Origin: Streptomyces hygroscopicus
Lineage (GTDB): Bacteria; Actinomycetota; Actinomycetes; Streptomycetales; Streptomycetaceae
Assembly: GCA_002021875.1 (NCBI GenBank)
Contig: CP018627.1
Location: 8,060,001-8,124,000 of the forward strand
Length of the DNA: 64,000 bases
Direction: 5' to 3'
Each line of letters opens with the position of its first letter. Within the stretch, counting starts at the first letter, position 1. Both the position numbers and the translations under genes were made by a program. This document shows, piece after piece, positions 18,086 through 27,415 of the stretch. The notes under the pieces are model-generated. The model saw nothing but the letters and a program-made list of their open reading frames with translations, was not told where the DNA came from and ran no database searches.

Positions 18086-19195
18086 GTGAGTTCCCCAGAC
18101 CGAGAAGTTCGCGCTGCGCGAAACGATACGGCTCGCACCGCACGACGACCCGTCGTGGCGGTGACCGGTGCCGCCTCGGGCCCAGGTGCCCTGCTCACGC
18201 AGCGGCTCGCGGAGTCCGAAGAGGTCAAGCAGGTCCTGGCCATCGATGAACGCCGCGGTGAGGTGACCGAGGCGCAGTGGCATGTGCTGGACGTCCGCGA
18301 TCCGGCCATCGCCGAGAAGCTGCGCGGCGCGGACGTGGTGGTGCACCTCGCCGTCGACCTGGACCTGGGCACCGACTCCGCCGCCCGCACGGCCTACAAC
18401 GTGCGCGGCACCCAGACCGTCCTTACGGCCGCCGCGGCGGCCGGGGTGCGCCGGGTGGTGCTGTGCACCTCCGCGATGGTCTACGGGGCGCTCCCGGATA
18501 ACGCCGTGCCGCTCGCCGAGGACGCGGAGCTGCGGGCGACCGCCGAGGCCACCGGCGTCGGCGATCTCCTGGAGATCGAGCGGCTCGGGGAGCGTGCGCC
18601 CCGGGCGCATCCGGGGCTGAATGTGACCATCGTGCGCCCGGCGATCCTGGTCGGCGGCACGGACACCGCGCTCACCCGCTACTTCGAGTCACCGCGTCTG
18701 CTGGTCGTCGCCGGATCCCGTCCCACCTGGCAGTTCTGCCATGTGGAGGACCTGGTCGGCGCGCTGGAGTACGCCGCTCTGGAGAAGGTCGAGGGTGAGC
18801 TGGCGGTCGGTTGCGAGGGCTGGCTGGAGCAGGAGGAGGTCGAGGAGCTGTCCGGAATCCGGCGCATGGAGCTGCCCTCGGCGGTCGCCCTGGGCGCCGC
18901 CTCCCGGCTGCACCGGCTCGGTCTGACGCCGTCCCCGGCCGGCGATCTCGCGTACACGATGCACCCGTGGGCGATCAGCGGCAGCAGGCTGCACGCGGCG
19001 GGCTGGCGGCCGCGCTGGACCAACGAGGAGGTCCTGGCGGAGCTGCTGGAGGAGGTCTCCGGCCGCCATACGGTCGCCGGCCGGCGCCTGGGGCGTAAGG
19101 ACGCCACGACACTCGGCGCCGCGGGCGCGACCGTGGCCCTGGTGGGCACCGCGGCGATCGTGCGCCGCGCCCGTAAGGCACGCCGCCGGGCCTGA
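18086..19195 (+). CDS. NAD-dependent epimerase/dehydratase (extended SDR)
   Basis: 369 residues. The N-terminal Rossmann motif VTGAASGPGALL is a variant of GxxGxxG, followed by DVRDPAI, VVHLAVDLD and NVRGTQTVL, as in extended short-chain dehydrogenases. The expected YxxxK site is not obvious, so the catalytic assignment is uncertain and a non-catalytic NAD-binding role is possible. A short basic, hydrophobic C-terminal segment (TVALVGTAAIVRRARKARRR) could be a membrane anchor. The start is GTG 18086 with GGAG 8 nt upstream. It is divergent from the zincin-like gene. Confidence 0.8.
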   Translation: MSSPDREVRAARNDTARTARRPVVAVTGAASGPGALLTQRLAESEEVKQVLAIDERRGEVTEAQWHVLDVRDPAIAEKLRGADVVVHLAVDLDLGTDSAARTAYNVRGTQTVLTAAAAAGVRRVVLCTSAMVYGALPDNAVPLAEDAELRATAEATGVGDLLEIERLGERAPRAHPGLNVTIVRPAILVGGTDTALTRYFESPRLLVVAGSRPTWQFCHVEDLVGALEYAALEKVEGELAVGCEGWLEQEEVEELSGIRRMELPSAVALGAASRLHRLGLTPSPAGDLAYTMHPWAISGSRLHAAGWRPRWTNEEVLAELLEEVSGRHTVAGRRLGRKDATTLGAAGATVALVGTAAIVRRARKARRRA

Positions 19196-19306
19196 GACGG
19201 GCCTGGCACGGGCTTGCCCAGGGCCTGCGACGCGCCTGGCACGGGTCTGGTCCGGAAGGCGACTTCCGGGATCCGGTATTACGCGAGGACGGGACGGTGC
19301 GGCACG

Positions 19307-19774
19307 ATGGACGGCATGGCACATTCGTACGATCACCCCGGCGAACTCGCGGCCGCCAACCCCATCCGGCTGCTCGCCGTCCGTGACACGCCCCTGTCCG
19401 TGGACGAGGTGTTCGGGGCGGTGGGCGATGCCGCGGCGGGCGGTACGGCGCTGTTCGTGGGCACCGTGCGCAATCACGACGGAGGCGCGGAGGTCGGCGC
19501 CCTCGGCTACTCCGCGCATCCGACCGCCGAGGCCGAGATGCGCCGGGTGGCCGAGAAGGTCGTGGCCGACTTCCCCGTGCGTGCGCTGGCCGCCGTGCAC
19601 CGGGTGGGCGATCTGGTGATCGGCGATCTGGCCGTGGTGGTGGCCGTCTCCTGCCCGCACCGCGCGGAGGCGTTCGCCGCCTGCCGCCGCCTGATCGACG
19701 ACCTCAAGCGCGAGGTGCCGATCTGGAAGCACCAGTCATTCGCGGATGGGACCGAAGAATGGGTGGGCGCGTAG
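19307..19774 (+). CDS. moaE: Molybdopterin synthase catalytic subunit MoaE
   Basis: 155 residues matching MoaE, which adds sulfur from MoaD thiocarboxylate to precursor Z during molybdopterin synthesis. Key segments are GTVRNHDGG, AVHRVGDLVIGD, SCPHRAEAFAACRRLIDDLK and VPIWKHQSF, with the conserved Arg, His and Lys residues. No moaD is adjacent, so the small subunit must be elsewhere. ATG 19307 and ATG 19316 are both possible starts, with no strong Shine-Dalgarno sequence before either. The stop region is duplicated 52 bp downstream. Confidence 0.92.
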   Translation: MDGMAHSYDHPGELAAANPIRLLAVRDTPLSVDEVFGAVGDAAAGGTALFVGTVRNHDGGAEVGALGYSAHPTAEAEMRRVAEKVVADFPVRALAAVHRVGDLVIGDLAVVVAVSCPHRAEAFAACRRLIDDLKREVPIWKHQSFADGTEEWVGA

Positions 19775-19828
19775 CGCCTCGTTGAGGGGTGGTGGTCGGG
19801 TGACGGGAGGGCGGGTGGGCGCGTAGCG
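19761..19828. repeat. Direct repeat of the moaE stop region
   Basis: GGGTGGGCGCGTAGCG occurs at 19761-19776, where it contains the moaE stop, and again at 19813-19828 in the intergenic region (16/16 identical). The spacer contains no gene. Confidence 0.7.
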
Positions 19829-19970
19829 GGAATGCGGTTGGGCACGGAAGGGTGTACTCCACTTGCGTAACCCCCACCCTGCCGTGAGCGTTGACCTGGC
19901 AGAGGACTAATCTGCTCATCTGTCAGTCGCGGTCGTGAGCCGCGATTTTTCCAGGGGTCGGGAGGCTGCT

Positions 19971-20153
19971 GTGAGTGCGCTTCTCTGGTTGCTGATTCCG
20001 CTGTTCGCGGCGATAGCCGCGGCGATATACGCGGGCATAGCCGCCCGAGCCGTAAAACGGAAGTCCGGGGGGGATGTAGCTGAGTTGGCCGGATACGCCC
20101 GCTTCCGCGAGGCGATGGAGCGCCGGCCCTCCGATTCGGACGCCGCGGCCTGA
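19971..20153 (+). CDS. Small single-pass membrane protein
   Basis: 60 residues: one hydrophobic helix (ALLWLLIPLFAAIAAAIYAG) followed by a basic cytoplasmic segment (AARAVKRKSGG) and an acidic/polar tail. The start is GTG 19971 behind GGGAGGC. The topology suggests a small inner-membrane protein with its C terminus inside. No family recognised. It precedes the PDZ-Lon protease gene by 77 bp and may be cotranscribed. Confidence 0.65.
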   Translation: MSALLWLLIPLFAAIAAAIYAGIAARAVKRKSGGDVAELAGYARFREAMERRPSDSDAAA

Positions 20154-20230
20154 CCGCGCCCCGTCCGTGCCGCCCCTCGTACGGACGGCCCCGACGGTGG
20201 ACTTACGGACGGGTCCCGTACTGTCGTTCC

Positions 20231-21325
20231 ATGCCACGCCGCACCGCGACGATGCTCGCTTCCCTTCTGATGCTGATCGCGCTGCTCTGCGCCGGAGTGC
20301 TCATCCCGGTGCCGTATGCGGAGATGTCTCCCGGGCCGACGTACAACACCCTGGGCGAGCACAACGGGGAGTGCGTGCTGCAGATCTCGGGCCGCAAGAG
20401 CTGTGAGACCACGGGTGGCCATCTGAACATGACCACGGTCCGCGTCACCGGCTCCGAGTACCGGATGAACCTCGTGGAGGCCGTCTACGGCTGGCTGGCG
20501 CACGATGACGTGGTCGTGCCGCACAGCACCCTCTACCCGGACGACAAGACCCCGGACCAGGTCGACCAGCAGAACGCCGAGGAGTTCACCCAGTCCCAGG
20601 AGTCCGCCAAGGTCGCCGCGTTGCGGGCGCTGAAGAAGCCGGTCACCGCGCATGTCATCGTGGGCGCGGTCCAGAAGGGCGCCCCGGCCCAGGGCAAGCT
20701 GCACGCGGGCGATGTGATCAAGTCGGTGGACGGCACGGCGGTGCGTGAGCCCGATGACGTCGCCAAGCTGGTCACCAAGCACAAGCCGGGCCAGAAGGTG
20801 GTCTTCTCGGTCGTGCCGGCCAAGGACGTGGCCGCGGCGGAGAAGCGCGGTAAGCAGCCCACGGGCGAGGAGCGCGTCACGATCACCACCGCGAAGGCGG
20901 ACCAGGGCCCCTCCCGCGCCATCGTGGGCATCCAGGCCGGGGTCGACTACACCTTCCCGTTCCGGATCGATATCAAGCTGGCGGACGTGGGCGGGCCCAG
21001 CGCGGGTCTGATGTTCGCGCTGGGGATCGTGGACCGGCTGTCGCCCGGCGATCTCACCGGCGGGAAGTACATCGCGGGTACCGGCACCATCGACGACAAG
21101 GGCACGGTCGGTCCGATCGGCGGGATCGAGATGAAGACGATCGGCGCGCGCGACGCGGGCGCCCGCTACTTCCTCACGCCCAAGGAGAACTGCGCGGCAG
21201 CCGCCAAGAACGTGCCGGGCGGGCTGCGGCTGGTCAAGGTGCACACGATCGACGACGCCCTCAAGGCGCTCGAGAAGATCCGTAAGGGGGACACCGCCGG
21301 TCTGCCGAAGTGCGCGACGGGCTGA
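20231..21325 (+). CDS. Membrane-anchored PDZ-Lon (S16) protease, YlbL-like
   Basis: 364 residues: an N-terminal membrane anchor (residues about 8-26), a PDZ domain (GAPAQGKLHAGDVIKSVDG near 145-200) and a C-terminal Lon-type proteolytic domain. The catalytic Ser lies in GGPSAGLMFALG and the Lys in EMKTIGARDAGA. This is the YlbL/LonX family, whose members degrade secreted or membrane substrates outside the ATP-dependent system, since no AAA module is present. The start is ATG 20231. It is convergent with the PPA1309-type gene. Confidence 0.92.
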   Translation: MPRRTATMLASLLMLIALLCAGVLIPVPYAEMSPGPTYNTLGEHNGECVLQISGRKSCETTGGHLNMTTVRVTGSEYRMNLVEAVYGWLAHDDVVVPHSTLYPDDKTPDQVDQQNAEEFTQSQESAKVAALRALKKPVTAHVIVGAVQKGAPAQGKLHAGDVIKSVDGTAVREPDDVAKLVTKHKPGQKVVFSVVPAKDVAAAEKRGKQPTGEERVTITTAKADQGPSRAIVGIQAGVDYTFPFRIDIKLADVGGPSAGLMFALGIVDRLSPGDLTGGKYIAGTGTIDDKGTVGPIGGIEMKTIGARDAGARYFLTPKENCAAAAKNVPGGLRLVKVHTIDDALKALEKIRKGDTAGLPKCATG

Positions 21326-21345
21326 GCGGCGCCCCCTCTCAGCGG

Positions 21346-21909
21346 TCAGTCGGTGGCGAAGGTGGCGGTGAGCGCCTCCGCCAGGCCCGGCACCAGGCCG
21401 GCGCCGGTGAGCACCTCGGTCGGGGAGTCCTTCTCCCGCAGCCGCAGGGCCGACTCACGCGTGCCGTCCCGCAGCACGGCGACGGTCATCCGGACCTCCT
21501 GGCGGTCCGGGTGCTCGGCGACCCACTTGGCCAGCTCGGTGTCGGCCAGGCCCTTGGGTACGGAGCCCTCGGCGGACGGCGGCAGCATCTGCCGCTCGAC
21601 GGTCAGGGCGCAGCCGGTCACGGCGTCGGGCCAGGCGATGGTGGCGAGGAACTCGTCCAGCGGGGCGCCGGAGGGCAGCTCGTCCTGCTCGATGGGGGTC
21701 AGGGAGGCGGTCTCCTCGCCGCCCTCGTCAAGGCCGAGCTGGGAGGCGAGGCCGGGCTCCTCGGCGCGCAGCCGGGCGGTGTCGACGAGGGCGAAGAGCC
21801 GGGCGGGCTGGTCCCAGCCGAGCCCTGAGGCGTACTCGTCAATCTCGAGGACGGCTCGGGTCAGAGGATTCGAGGCCAGCGGGTCGGTGCCGGGGGTTGC
21901 GTTGGACAT
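21346..21909 (-). CDS. PPA1309 family protein
   Basis: 187 residues, soluble and acidic, matching a conserved actinobacterial family of unknown function (RAVLEIDEYASGLGWDQPARLFALVD). No catalytic motif is evident. It is divergent from the UPF0182 gene, with 134 bp between starts, and a sigma-R promoter for the other gene lies in that gap. The conserved pairing of these two genes in actinomycetes is from memory and is not proof of a joint role. Confidence 0.8.
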   Translation of the reverse strand: MSNATPGTDPLASNPLTRAVLEIDEYASGLGWDQPARLFALVDTARLRAEEPGLASQLGLDEGGEETASLTPIEQDELPSGAPLDEFLATIAWPDAVTGCALTVERQMLPPSAEGSVPKGLADTELAKWVAEHPDRQEVRMTVAVLRDGTRESALRLREKDSPTEVLTGAGLVPGLAEALTATFATD

Positions 21910-21942
21910 GGTTCATATCGTGCCCTGTTCGGACCCGGAAAC

Positions 21943-21969
21943 GGGAACTGAGTAAAGCCTGAGTAAGTT
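21943..21969 (+). promoter_or_regulatory. Candidate sigma-R promoter of the UPF0182 gene
   Basis: GGGAAC at 21943-21948, 18 nt, then GTT at 21967-21969, an exact match to GGAAY-N18-GTT. Transcription would begin near 21976, about 70 nt before the UPF0182 start. Confidence 0.75.
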
Positions 21970-22043
21970 GCATCAGGTGGGCCCTGGAGTTCAGGGTCCC
22001 TCAATCGACAGCGAACTTCGAGGTGCGCACCTTGGCTTTCCAG

Positions 22044-24989
22044 ATGCCGGACCGCGGCGGAGGCCCGACGGGGCCGCGGATGAGAGTCGGCCGACCGTCC
22101 CGGCGTGCCAGAACTCTGCTCATGACCTTGGGCGTGCTGGCCGTATTGGCCATGCTCTTTGTCATGTTTGCCGGGTTTTGGACGGATTGGCTCTGGTATC
22201 GCTCGCTCCATTACTCGTCCGTCTTCAGTACCACCCTGAAGACGAAGATCGGGCTGTTCTTCGTCTTCGGCGTGCTCATGGCCACTGCGGTGGGGATCAA
22301 CATCTGGCTGGCGCACCGGCTGCGGCCGCCGCTCAGCGCGATGTCCGTGGAGCAGCAGAGCCTGGACCGCTACCGGATGGGCATCGCCCCGTTCAAGAAG
22401 TGGGTGCTGCTCGCGGTCACCGCCCTGGTCGGGCTGATCGCGGGCGCCTCGGCGGCCGGCCAGTGGCGGATCTGGCTGCTGTGGGTCAATGGAGTGCCGT
22501 TCGGCCAGAAGGACCCGCAGTTCCACAAGGACGTGGCGTTCTACGCCTTCGATCTGCCCTGGTACCGCTTCCTGCTGAGCTTCGGCTTCGCGGCCACGGT
22601 GCTCTCGCTCATCGCCGCCGCCCTGGTGCACTACCTCTACGGAGGGCTGCGGGTCACCAGCCCGGGCGCCCGCGCGACCGCCGCGGCCACCGGCCATCTG
22701 TCGGTGCTGCTGGGCGTCTTCGTCGCGCTCAAGGCGGTGGCGTACTGGCTGGATCGCTACGGCCTCGCGGTGAAGTCCAGCGACTTCAAGGCGACGGGCA
22801 ACTGGACGGGCCTGCGCTATGTGGACGCCAATGCCTATCTGCCCGCCAAGACGATCCTGTTCTGCATCGCGGCCATCTGCGCGGTGCTCTTCTTCGCGAC
22901 GCTGTGGCGCCGCACCTGGCAGCTGCCGGTCATCGGCTTCGGGCTGATGGTGCTGTCGGCGATCCTCATCGGCGGGCTCTATCCGGCGATCGTGCAGAAG
23001 TTCCAGGTCCAGCCGAACGAGCAGGCCAAGGAGGCGCCGTACATCCAGAAGAACATCGAGGCCACGCGCCAGGCGTACGGCATCGATGACTCCAAGGTGG
23101 CGGACTACTCCGGCAAGAACGACAGTGAGGGCGGCGAGAAGCTCCGTAAGGACGCCAATACGACGGCCAGTTACCGGCTGATCGACCCCAGCGTCATCTC
23201 GCCGACGTTCCAGCAGCTCCAGCAGGAGCGGAAGTACTACCAGTTCCCCTCGACGCTCGACGTCGACCGCTACAAGGGAGCCGACGGCAAGGATCAGGAC
23301 ACCGTCGTCGGTGTGCGCGAGCTGAACCTCAACGGCATCCCCAAGCGGAACTGGATCAACGACCACTTCACCTACACCCATGGCTACGGCATGGTGGCGG
23401 CGAAGGGCACCACGACCGATCCCAACGCGGACCCGGCCGGCTCGCCGGACTTCACCGAGTCCGGGCTGCCCACCAAGAGCTCCAGCGGCGGCGGGGTCGG
23501 CACCTACAAGCAGCAGGTCTACTACGGCGAGAAGACCGATCAGTACTCGATAGTCGGTGGCCCCCAGAAGGAGCTCGACTACGAGAAGAACGGCGAGAAG
23601 ACCACCAGCTACAAGGGCAAGAGCGGGGTCAGCCTCTCCAACCCGGTCAACCGCGCCGCCTACGCGGTGGCGTTCGGCGAGCCCCAGATCCTCTACTCGG
23701 GCGCGATCGGCGACGGTTCGCGGATCCTGTACAACCGCACCCCCAAGGAGCGCGTCGAGAAGGTCGCCCCCTGGCTGACCATCGACGGCGATGCCTATCC
23801 GGCGGTGGTCGGCGGCCGGATCAAGTGGGTCGTCGACGCCTACACCACGACCAACGGCTATCCGTACGCCTCGCGGACGACCCTGGGCGACAGCACGGCC
23901 GACTCGCTGAGCGACGGAGACCGCTCGGTGGTCGCGCAGCAGAACAAGGTCAACTACATCCGCAACTCGGTCAAGGCGACCGTGGACGCCTACGACGGCA
24001 CGGTCAAGCTCTACGAGTGGGACACCAAGGACCCGGTCCTGAAGACCTGGGAGAAGGCGTTCCCGGGCACGGTCGAGCCCAAGGAGAAGATCAGCAAGGA
24101 CCTGATGGAGCATCTGCGGTATCCGCAGGATCTCTTCAAGGTCCAGCGCGAGCTGCTGACCCGCTACCACGTCACCGACCCGACGCAGTTCTACAGCGGC
24201 AGTGACGCCTGGCAGGTTCCCGAGGACCCGACCCACAAGGACGGGAACGCGGTGCCGCCATACTACCTGAGCATGAAGATGCCCGATCAGAAGGGGCAGA
24301 CGTTCTCGCTGACGACGACCTTCACCCCCAACGGGCGTCCCAACCTGGGCGCGTTCATGTCGATCGACGCGGATGCCAACAGCCAGGACTACGGCACGAT
24401 AAGACTGCTGAAGGTCACCTCCAACGTGCCAGGGCCACAGCAGGTGCAGAGCGAGCTCAACGGTGATCCGGAGGTCGCCGAGTTCGTCCGGAACCTCAGA
24501 GGCACCGACTCCGACATCGAGTACGGCAATCTCCTCACCGTGCCACTGGACGACGGCTTCCTCTATATCGAGCCGGTCTACGCCCGCGGTGGCAGCGCCA
24601 ACTACCCGCTGCTGAAGAAGGTGGGCGTCTCCTACGGCAAGGAGACCGTCTTCAAGGACACCCTGGGCGAGGCCCTGGACGCCGTCTTCGGCGAGTCGTC
24701 CGAGGAGCATCAGCCACCGGGCGACGGCGGGCAGGAACCGCCGTCCAGCGCCAACCCCACGGTGAAGGAAGCCCTCAAGGACGCCCAGAAGGCGTATCAG
24801 GACGGCCAGGACGCGCTCCAGAAGCAGCCGCAGGACTGGGAGGCGTACGGCAGGGCCCAGGACGATCTGAGGAACGCTCTGAACCGCGCCGCCAAGGCGG
24901 AGGAGAAGGCGGGCGGCAAGCCGGGGCAGAAGCAGAACCAGCCACAGAGCCAGAGCGCCGGTGACGGCTCCGGCAAGAAGGGCGGCTGA
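22044..24989 (+). CDS. UPF0182 family large membrane protein
   Basis: 981 residues of the UPF0182/COG1615 family. The first about 330 residues hold roughly seven hydrophobic helices, and residues about 330-890 form a large domain presumably outside the membrane. The last about 90 residues are low-complexity, rich in Gln, Lys and Ala. Function unknown. No catalytic motif is visible. ATG 22044 is my choice of start. GTG 22023 and ATG 22080 are alternatives, and no strong Shine-Dalgarno sequence decides. The upstream sigma-R promoter suggests induction by thiol oxidation. A tRNA gene follows 70 bp after the stop. Confidence 0.85.
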   Translation: MPDRGGGPTGPRMRVGRPSRRARTLLMTLGVLAVLAMLFVMFAGFWTDWLWYRSLHYSSVFSTTLKTKIGLFFVFGVLMATAVGINIWLAHRLRPPLSAMSVEQQSLDRYRMGIAPFKKWVLLAVTALVGLIAGASAAGQWRIWLLWVNGVPFGQKDPQFHKDVAFYAFDLPWYRFLLSFGFAATVLSLIAAALVHYLYGGLRVTSPGARATAAATGHLSVLLGVFVALKAVAYWLDRYGLAVKSSDFKATGNWTGLRYVDANAYLPAKTILFCIAAICAVLFFATLWRRTWQLPVIGFGLMVLSAILIGGLYPAIVQKFQVQPNEQAKEAPYIQKNIEATRQAYGIDDSKVADYSGKNDSEGGEKLRKDANTTASYRLIDPSVISPTFQQLQQERKYYQFPSTLDVDRYKGADGKDQDTVVGVRELNLNGIPKRNWINDHFTYTHGYGMVAAKGTTTDPNADPAGSPDFTESGLPTKSSSGGGVGTYKQQVYYGEKTDQYSIVGGPQKELDYEKNGEKTTSYKGKSGVSLSNPVNRAAYAVAFGEPQILYSGAIGDGSRILYNRTPKERVEKVAPWLTIDGDAYPAVVGGRIKWVVDAYTTTNGYPYASRTTLGDSTADSLSDGDRSVVAQQNKVNYIRNSVKATVDAYDGTVKLYEWDTKDPVLKTWEKAFPGTVEPKEKISKDLMEHLRYPQDLFKVQRELLTRYHVTDPTQFYSGSDAWQVPEDPTHKDGNAVPPYYLSMKMPDQKGQTFSLTTTFTPNGRPNLGAFMSIDADANSQDYGTIRLLKVTSNVPGPQQVQSELNGDPEVAEFVRNLRGTDSDIEYGNLLTVPLDDGFLYIEPVYARGGSANYPLLKKVGVSYGKETVFKDTLGEALDAVFGESSEEHQPPGDGGQEPPSSANPTVKEALKDAQKAYQDGQDALQKQPQDWEAYGRAQDDLRNALNRAAKAEEKAGGKPGQKQNQPQSQSAGDGSGKKGG

Positions 24990-25059
24990 CCCTCTGACGA
25001 CCTGCGAGAACGGCCGGGCGGCCGACCCCGCGCACCGTGATACGGTGGTGACAACACAG

Positions 25060-25133
25060 CGCGGGGTGGAGCAGCTCGGTAGCTCGCTGGGCTCATAACC
25101 CAGAGGTCGCAGGTTCAAATCCTGTCCCCGCTA
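25060..25133 (+). tRNA. tRNA-fMet (CAT), copy 1
   Basis: A complete cloverleaf with anticodon CAT. Initiator hallmarks are an unpaired first acceptor position (C1 opposite T72) and three G-C pairs (GGG/CCC) next to the anticodon loop. The T loop is TTCAAAT. CCA is not encoded in this copy (CTACTG follows). Confidence 0.95.
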
Positions 25134-25144
25134 CTGACAGACAC

Positions 25145-25177
25145 GGCCCGGATCCGCAAGGATCCGGGCCTTGTTGT
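25145..25177 (+). terminator. Terminator after tRNA-fMet copy 1
   Basis: A perfect 11-bp stem, GGCCCGGATCC (25145-25155) with GGATCCGGGCC (25160-25170), a GCAA tetraloop, then TTGTTGT. Confidence 0.85.
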
Positions 25178-25199
25178 GTGTTCTGCGAGCGTCCACTCG

Positions 25200-25226
25200 G
25201 GGAATGCGGATACAAGCGTTTGGGTT
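25200..25226 (+). promoter_or_regulatory. Candidate sigma-R promoter of the Sel1/TPR gene
   Basis: GGGAAT at 25200-25205, 18 nt, then GTT at 25224-25226, an exact sigma-R consensus. It is 89 bp upstream of the Sel1/TPR start and downstream of the tRNA terminator, so it would serve that gene alone. Confidence 0.8.
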
Positions 25227-25314
25227 GTCTCTCTGTGGGCATGTCGACAAAACGCTGAAGTGACCTCCTCGGCTGCGGTATACCAGGTGTACGCCGGATG
25301 CGGGTGATGCCACG

Positions 25315-27162
25315 ATGGGATTTATGGGGGACAGGGTCAGTCTGTTGGAGACAGGGCGTTTTGCGCACACGCACGACGATGCCGAGGAGGAGACCCGGCA
25401 CCGTCGTGCCGCCGAGGCCGGTGACACCGCCGCGATGAGCGCACTGGGCGCGCTGCTGCTGCGCCGTGGCGACGTAGACGGCGCGGAACCGCATCTGCGG
25501 GGAGCCACCGCGGCGGGCGATCGCGCCGCCGCCAACAACCTCGGCGTCCTGCTGCACCAGCGCGGCTACGCCGACGAGGCGGCCGGCTGGTGGCGCATAG
25601 CCGCCGTCGCCGGATCCGCCGCCGCGGCCCACGCCCTGGGCCGGCACCACCGTGAGCGGGGCGATGAGCCCGCCGCCGAGTACTGGCTGCGCCAGTCCGC
25701 CGAATCCGGCCACACCCTGGGCGCGTACGCGCTGGGCGATCTGCTGGAGCACCGCAGCGACATCGGCGCCGAGCGCTGGTTCCGCACCGCTGCCGAGCGC
25801 GGCCACCGCGAGGCCGCGTACCGGCTCGCCCGCATCCTGGACGACCGTGGCGACGAGGGCGACGAGCCGGTGGCCGAGCGCCGCCGCGGCGCCGACGGGG
25901 CCGGGCGGGAGGAGGCCGAGCAGTGGTACCGGCAGGCCGCCGCGCGCGGCCACCGGCGCGCCGCCCTCCACCTCGGCACGCTGCTGGAGAAGCGCGGTGA
26001 GACCAAGGAGGCCGGCCGCTGGTACCTGATGTCCGCCAAGGACGGTGAGTCCCGCGCCGCCTGCGCGCTGGGCTTCCTGCTGCGCGACGCGGGCGACACG
26101 GACAGCGCGGCGGTCTGGTGGCACCGGGCGGCCCAGGACGGCGACGGCAACGCCGCCAACGCGCTCGGCGCGCTGCACGCCGACCGGGGCGAGACCCAGA
26201 CCGCCGAGCGCTGGTACCGCGCCGCGCTCGACGCCGGGGACATCAACGGCGCCTACAACCTCGGGCTGCTCTGCGCCGAGCAGGGCCGCACCGCACAGGC
26301 CGAGCAGTGGTACCGCCGCGCCGCCTACGCCGGCCACCGCGAGGCCGCCAACGCGGTCGCCGTGATGCTGCTGCAGCGCGGCGACGCGGCGGGCGCCGAG
26401 CCGTGGTTCTCCAAGGCGGCCGAGGCGGGCAGCGTCGACGCCGCGTTCAACCTGGGGATCCTGTACGCGGGCCGGGGCGAGGGCCGGGCGGCCCGGCAGT
26501 GGTACGAGCGGGCCGCCGCCGCCGGGCACACCGAGGCGGCGCTGCAGGTCGGCCTCGCCCTGCAGCGGGACGGCGACCTCCAGGGCGCCGAGCGCCATCT
26601 GCGCTGCGCCGCGGGCGGCGGCAGCGCCGAGGGCGCCTTCCGGCTGGCCGCGCTGCTGGACCGCTCGCCGGTCGGCGGCGATCCGGCGACCGGCACCGGC
26701 TTCGGCAGCTCGTCCGGGACGCGCTTCCCGACCCCGCCGCCCGACGACGGCTCCGGGCCGCACGTCCCCGAGTACGAGGAGTGGTACGAGCGCGCCGCGC
26801 GCCAGGGCCACCGGCGGGCCCAGGTGCGGGTGGGCATGTTCGCGGCCGCGCGCGGCGACGTGGTCGAGGCCGCGCGCTGGTACCGGGCGGCGGCCGAGGC
26901 GGGCAGCAGCAACGGCGCGTTCAACCTGGGGCTGCTGCTGGCCCGGGAGGGCAGTGAGCCGGAGGCCGCCCTGTGGTGGACGCGTGCCGCCGAGGCGGGG
27001 CACGGCCGGGCCGCGCTGCGGCTCGCGCTGCTCGCGGCCCGCCGCGGGGCGCTCACCGAGGGGCAGCGGTGGTGTGCGCGGGCGGTCGAGCTGGGGCCCG
27101 CGGAGGTCGCCGAGCGCGCGGCCCGGCTGCGGGACGCGCTGCAGCAGGAGCTCACGGCGTAG
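25315..27162 (+). CDS. Sel1/tetratricopeptide repeat protein
   Basis: 615 residues composed almost wholly of Sel1-like helical hairpins of about 35 residues, each with the pattern A...LG.L...RG....AE.WYR.AA..G. About 14-15 units can be counted. One loop insertion (about residues 455-485, Thr/Pro/Gly-rich) interrupts the array. Such solenoids act as protein-binding scaffolds, and no enzymatic domain is present. It is soluble, without a signal peptide. ATG 25315 is used, and ATG 25324 is equally possible. The gene sits between two initiator tRNA genes and behind a sigma-R promoter. The stop region is followed by an 18-bp tandem repeat. Confidence 0.88.
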   Translation: MGFMGDRVSLLETGRFAHTHDDAEEETRHRRAAEAGDTAAMSALGALLLRRGDVDGAEPHLRGATAAGDRAAANNLGVLLHQRGYADEAAGWWRIAAVAGSAAAAHALGRHHRERGDEPAAEYWLRQSAESGHTLGAYALGDLLEHRSDIGAERWFRTAAERGHREAAYRLARILDDRGDEGDEPVAERRRGADGAGREEAEQWYRQAAARGHRRAALHLGTLLEKRGETKEAGRWYLMSAKDGESRAACALGFLLRDAGDTDSAAVWWHRAAQDGDGNAANALGALHADRGETQTAERWYRAALDAGDINGAYNLGLLCAEQGRTAQAEQWYRRAAYAGHREAANAVAVMLLQRGDAAGAEPWFSKAAEAGSVDAAFNLGILYAGRGEGRAARQWYERAAAAGHTEAALQVGLALQRDGDLQGAERHLRCAAGGGSAEGAFRLAALLDRSPVGGDPATGTGFGSSSGTRFPTPPPDDGSGPHVPEYEEWYERAARQGHRRAQVRVGMFAAARGDVVEAARWYRAAAEAGSSNGAFNLGLLLAREGSEPEAALWWTRAAEAGHGRAALRLALLAARRGALTEGQRWCARAVELGPAEVAERAARLRDALQQELTA

Positions 27163-27234
27163 CGGGAGCTCGTGGAGTAGCGGCAGCTCGCGCGTAGCAG
27201 GAGTTCGCGGCGTAGTGGGTAGCTCACGGCGTTG
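27145..27234. repeat. 18-bp tandem repeat copied from the gene end
   Basis: Unit 1, CAGGAGCTCACGGCGTAG (27145-27162), is the last codons and stop of the Sel1 gene. Four degenerate copies follow at 27163-27180, 27181-27197, 27198-27215 and 27216-27234. Three of these also end in TAG. Confidence 0.8.
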
Positions 27235-27335
27235 TGCTCCGGGCCGGAGCCCCGGCCCGGAGCCACCGGCGGGCGTCCCGCCGCCAACCGGTTTGCTCCT
27301 GCTGTCCACCCCGGGTTAAGGTTGCAACACAACGG

Positions 27336-27412
27336 CGCGGGGTGGAGCAGCTCGGTAGCTCGCTGGGCTCATAACCCAGAGGTCGCAGGTTCAAATCCTG
27401 TCCCCGCTACCA
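27336..27412 (+). tRNA. tRNA-fMet (CAT), copy 2
   Basis: Identical to copy 1 over the whole cloverleaf (27336-27409), with the same initiator features. Here CCA is encoded (27410-27412). It lies 2.2 kb downstream of copy 1 in the same orientation. Confidence 0.95.
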
Positions 27413-27415
27413 ATA

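Noticed and set aside
19829..19856. Near sigma-R promoter GGGAAT-N18-GTG before the small membrane protein gene
   Set aside because: The -10 reads GTG rather than GTT, and the site overlaps the copied moaE stop repeat. One mismatch at the essential -10 makes it unreliable.
21861..25118. A 1085-codon open frame on the minus strand
   Set aside because: It is the antisense shadow of the UPF0182 gene, produced by high GC at third positions. Its composition is Leu/Val/Arg/Gly-rich without any domain.
25060..27412. tRNA-associated integrated element using fMet tRNA as attachment site
   Set aside because: The repeated tRNAs look like an att duplication, but the 2.2-kb interval has no integrase or phage gene and the Sel1 gene looks native in composition.
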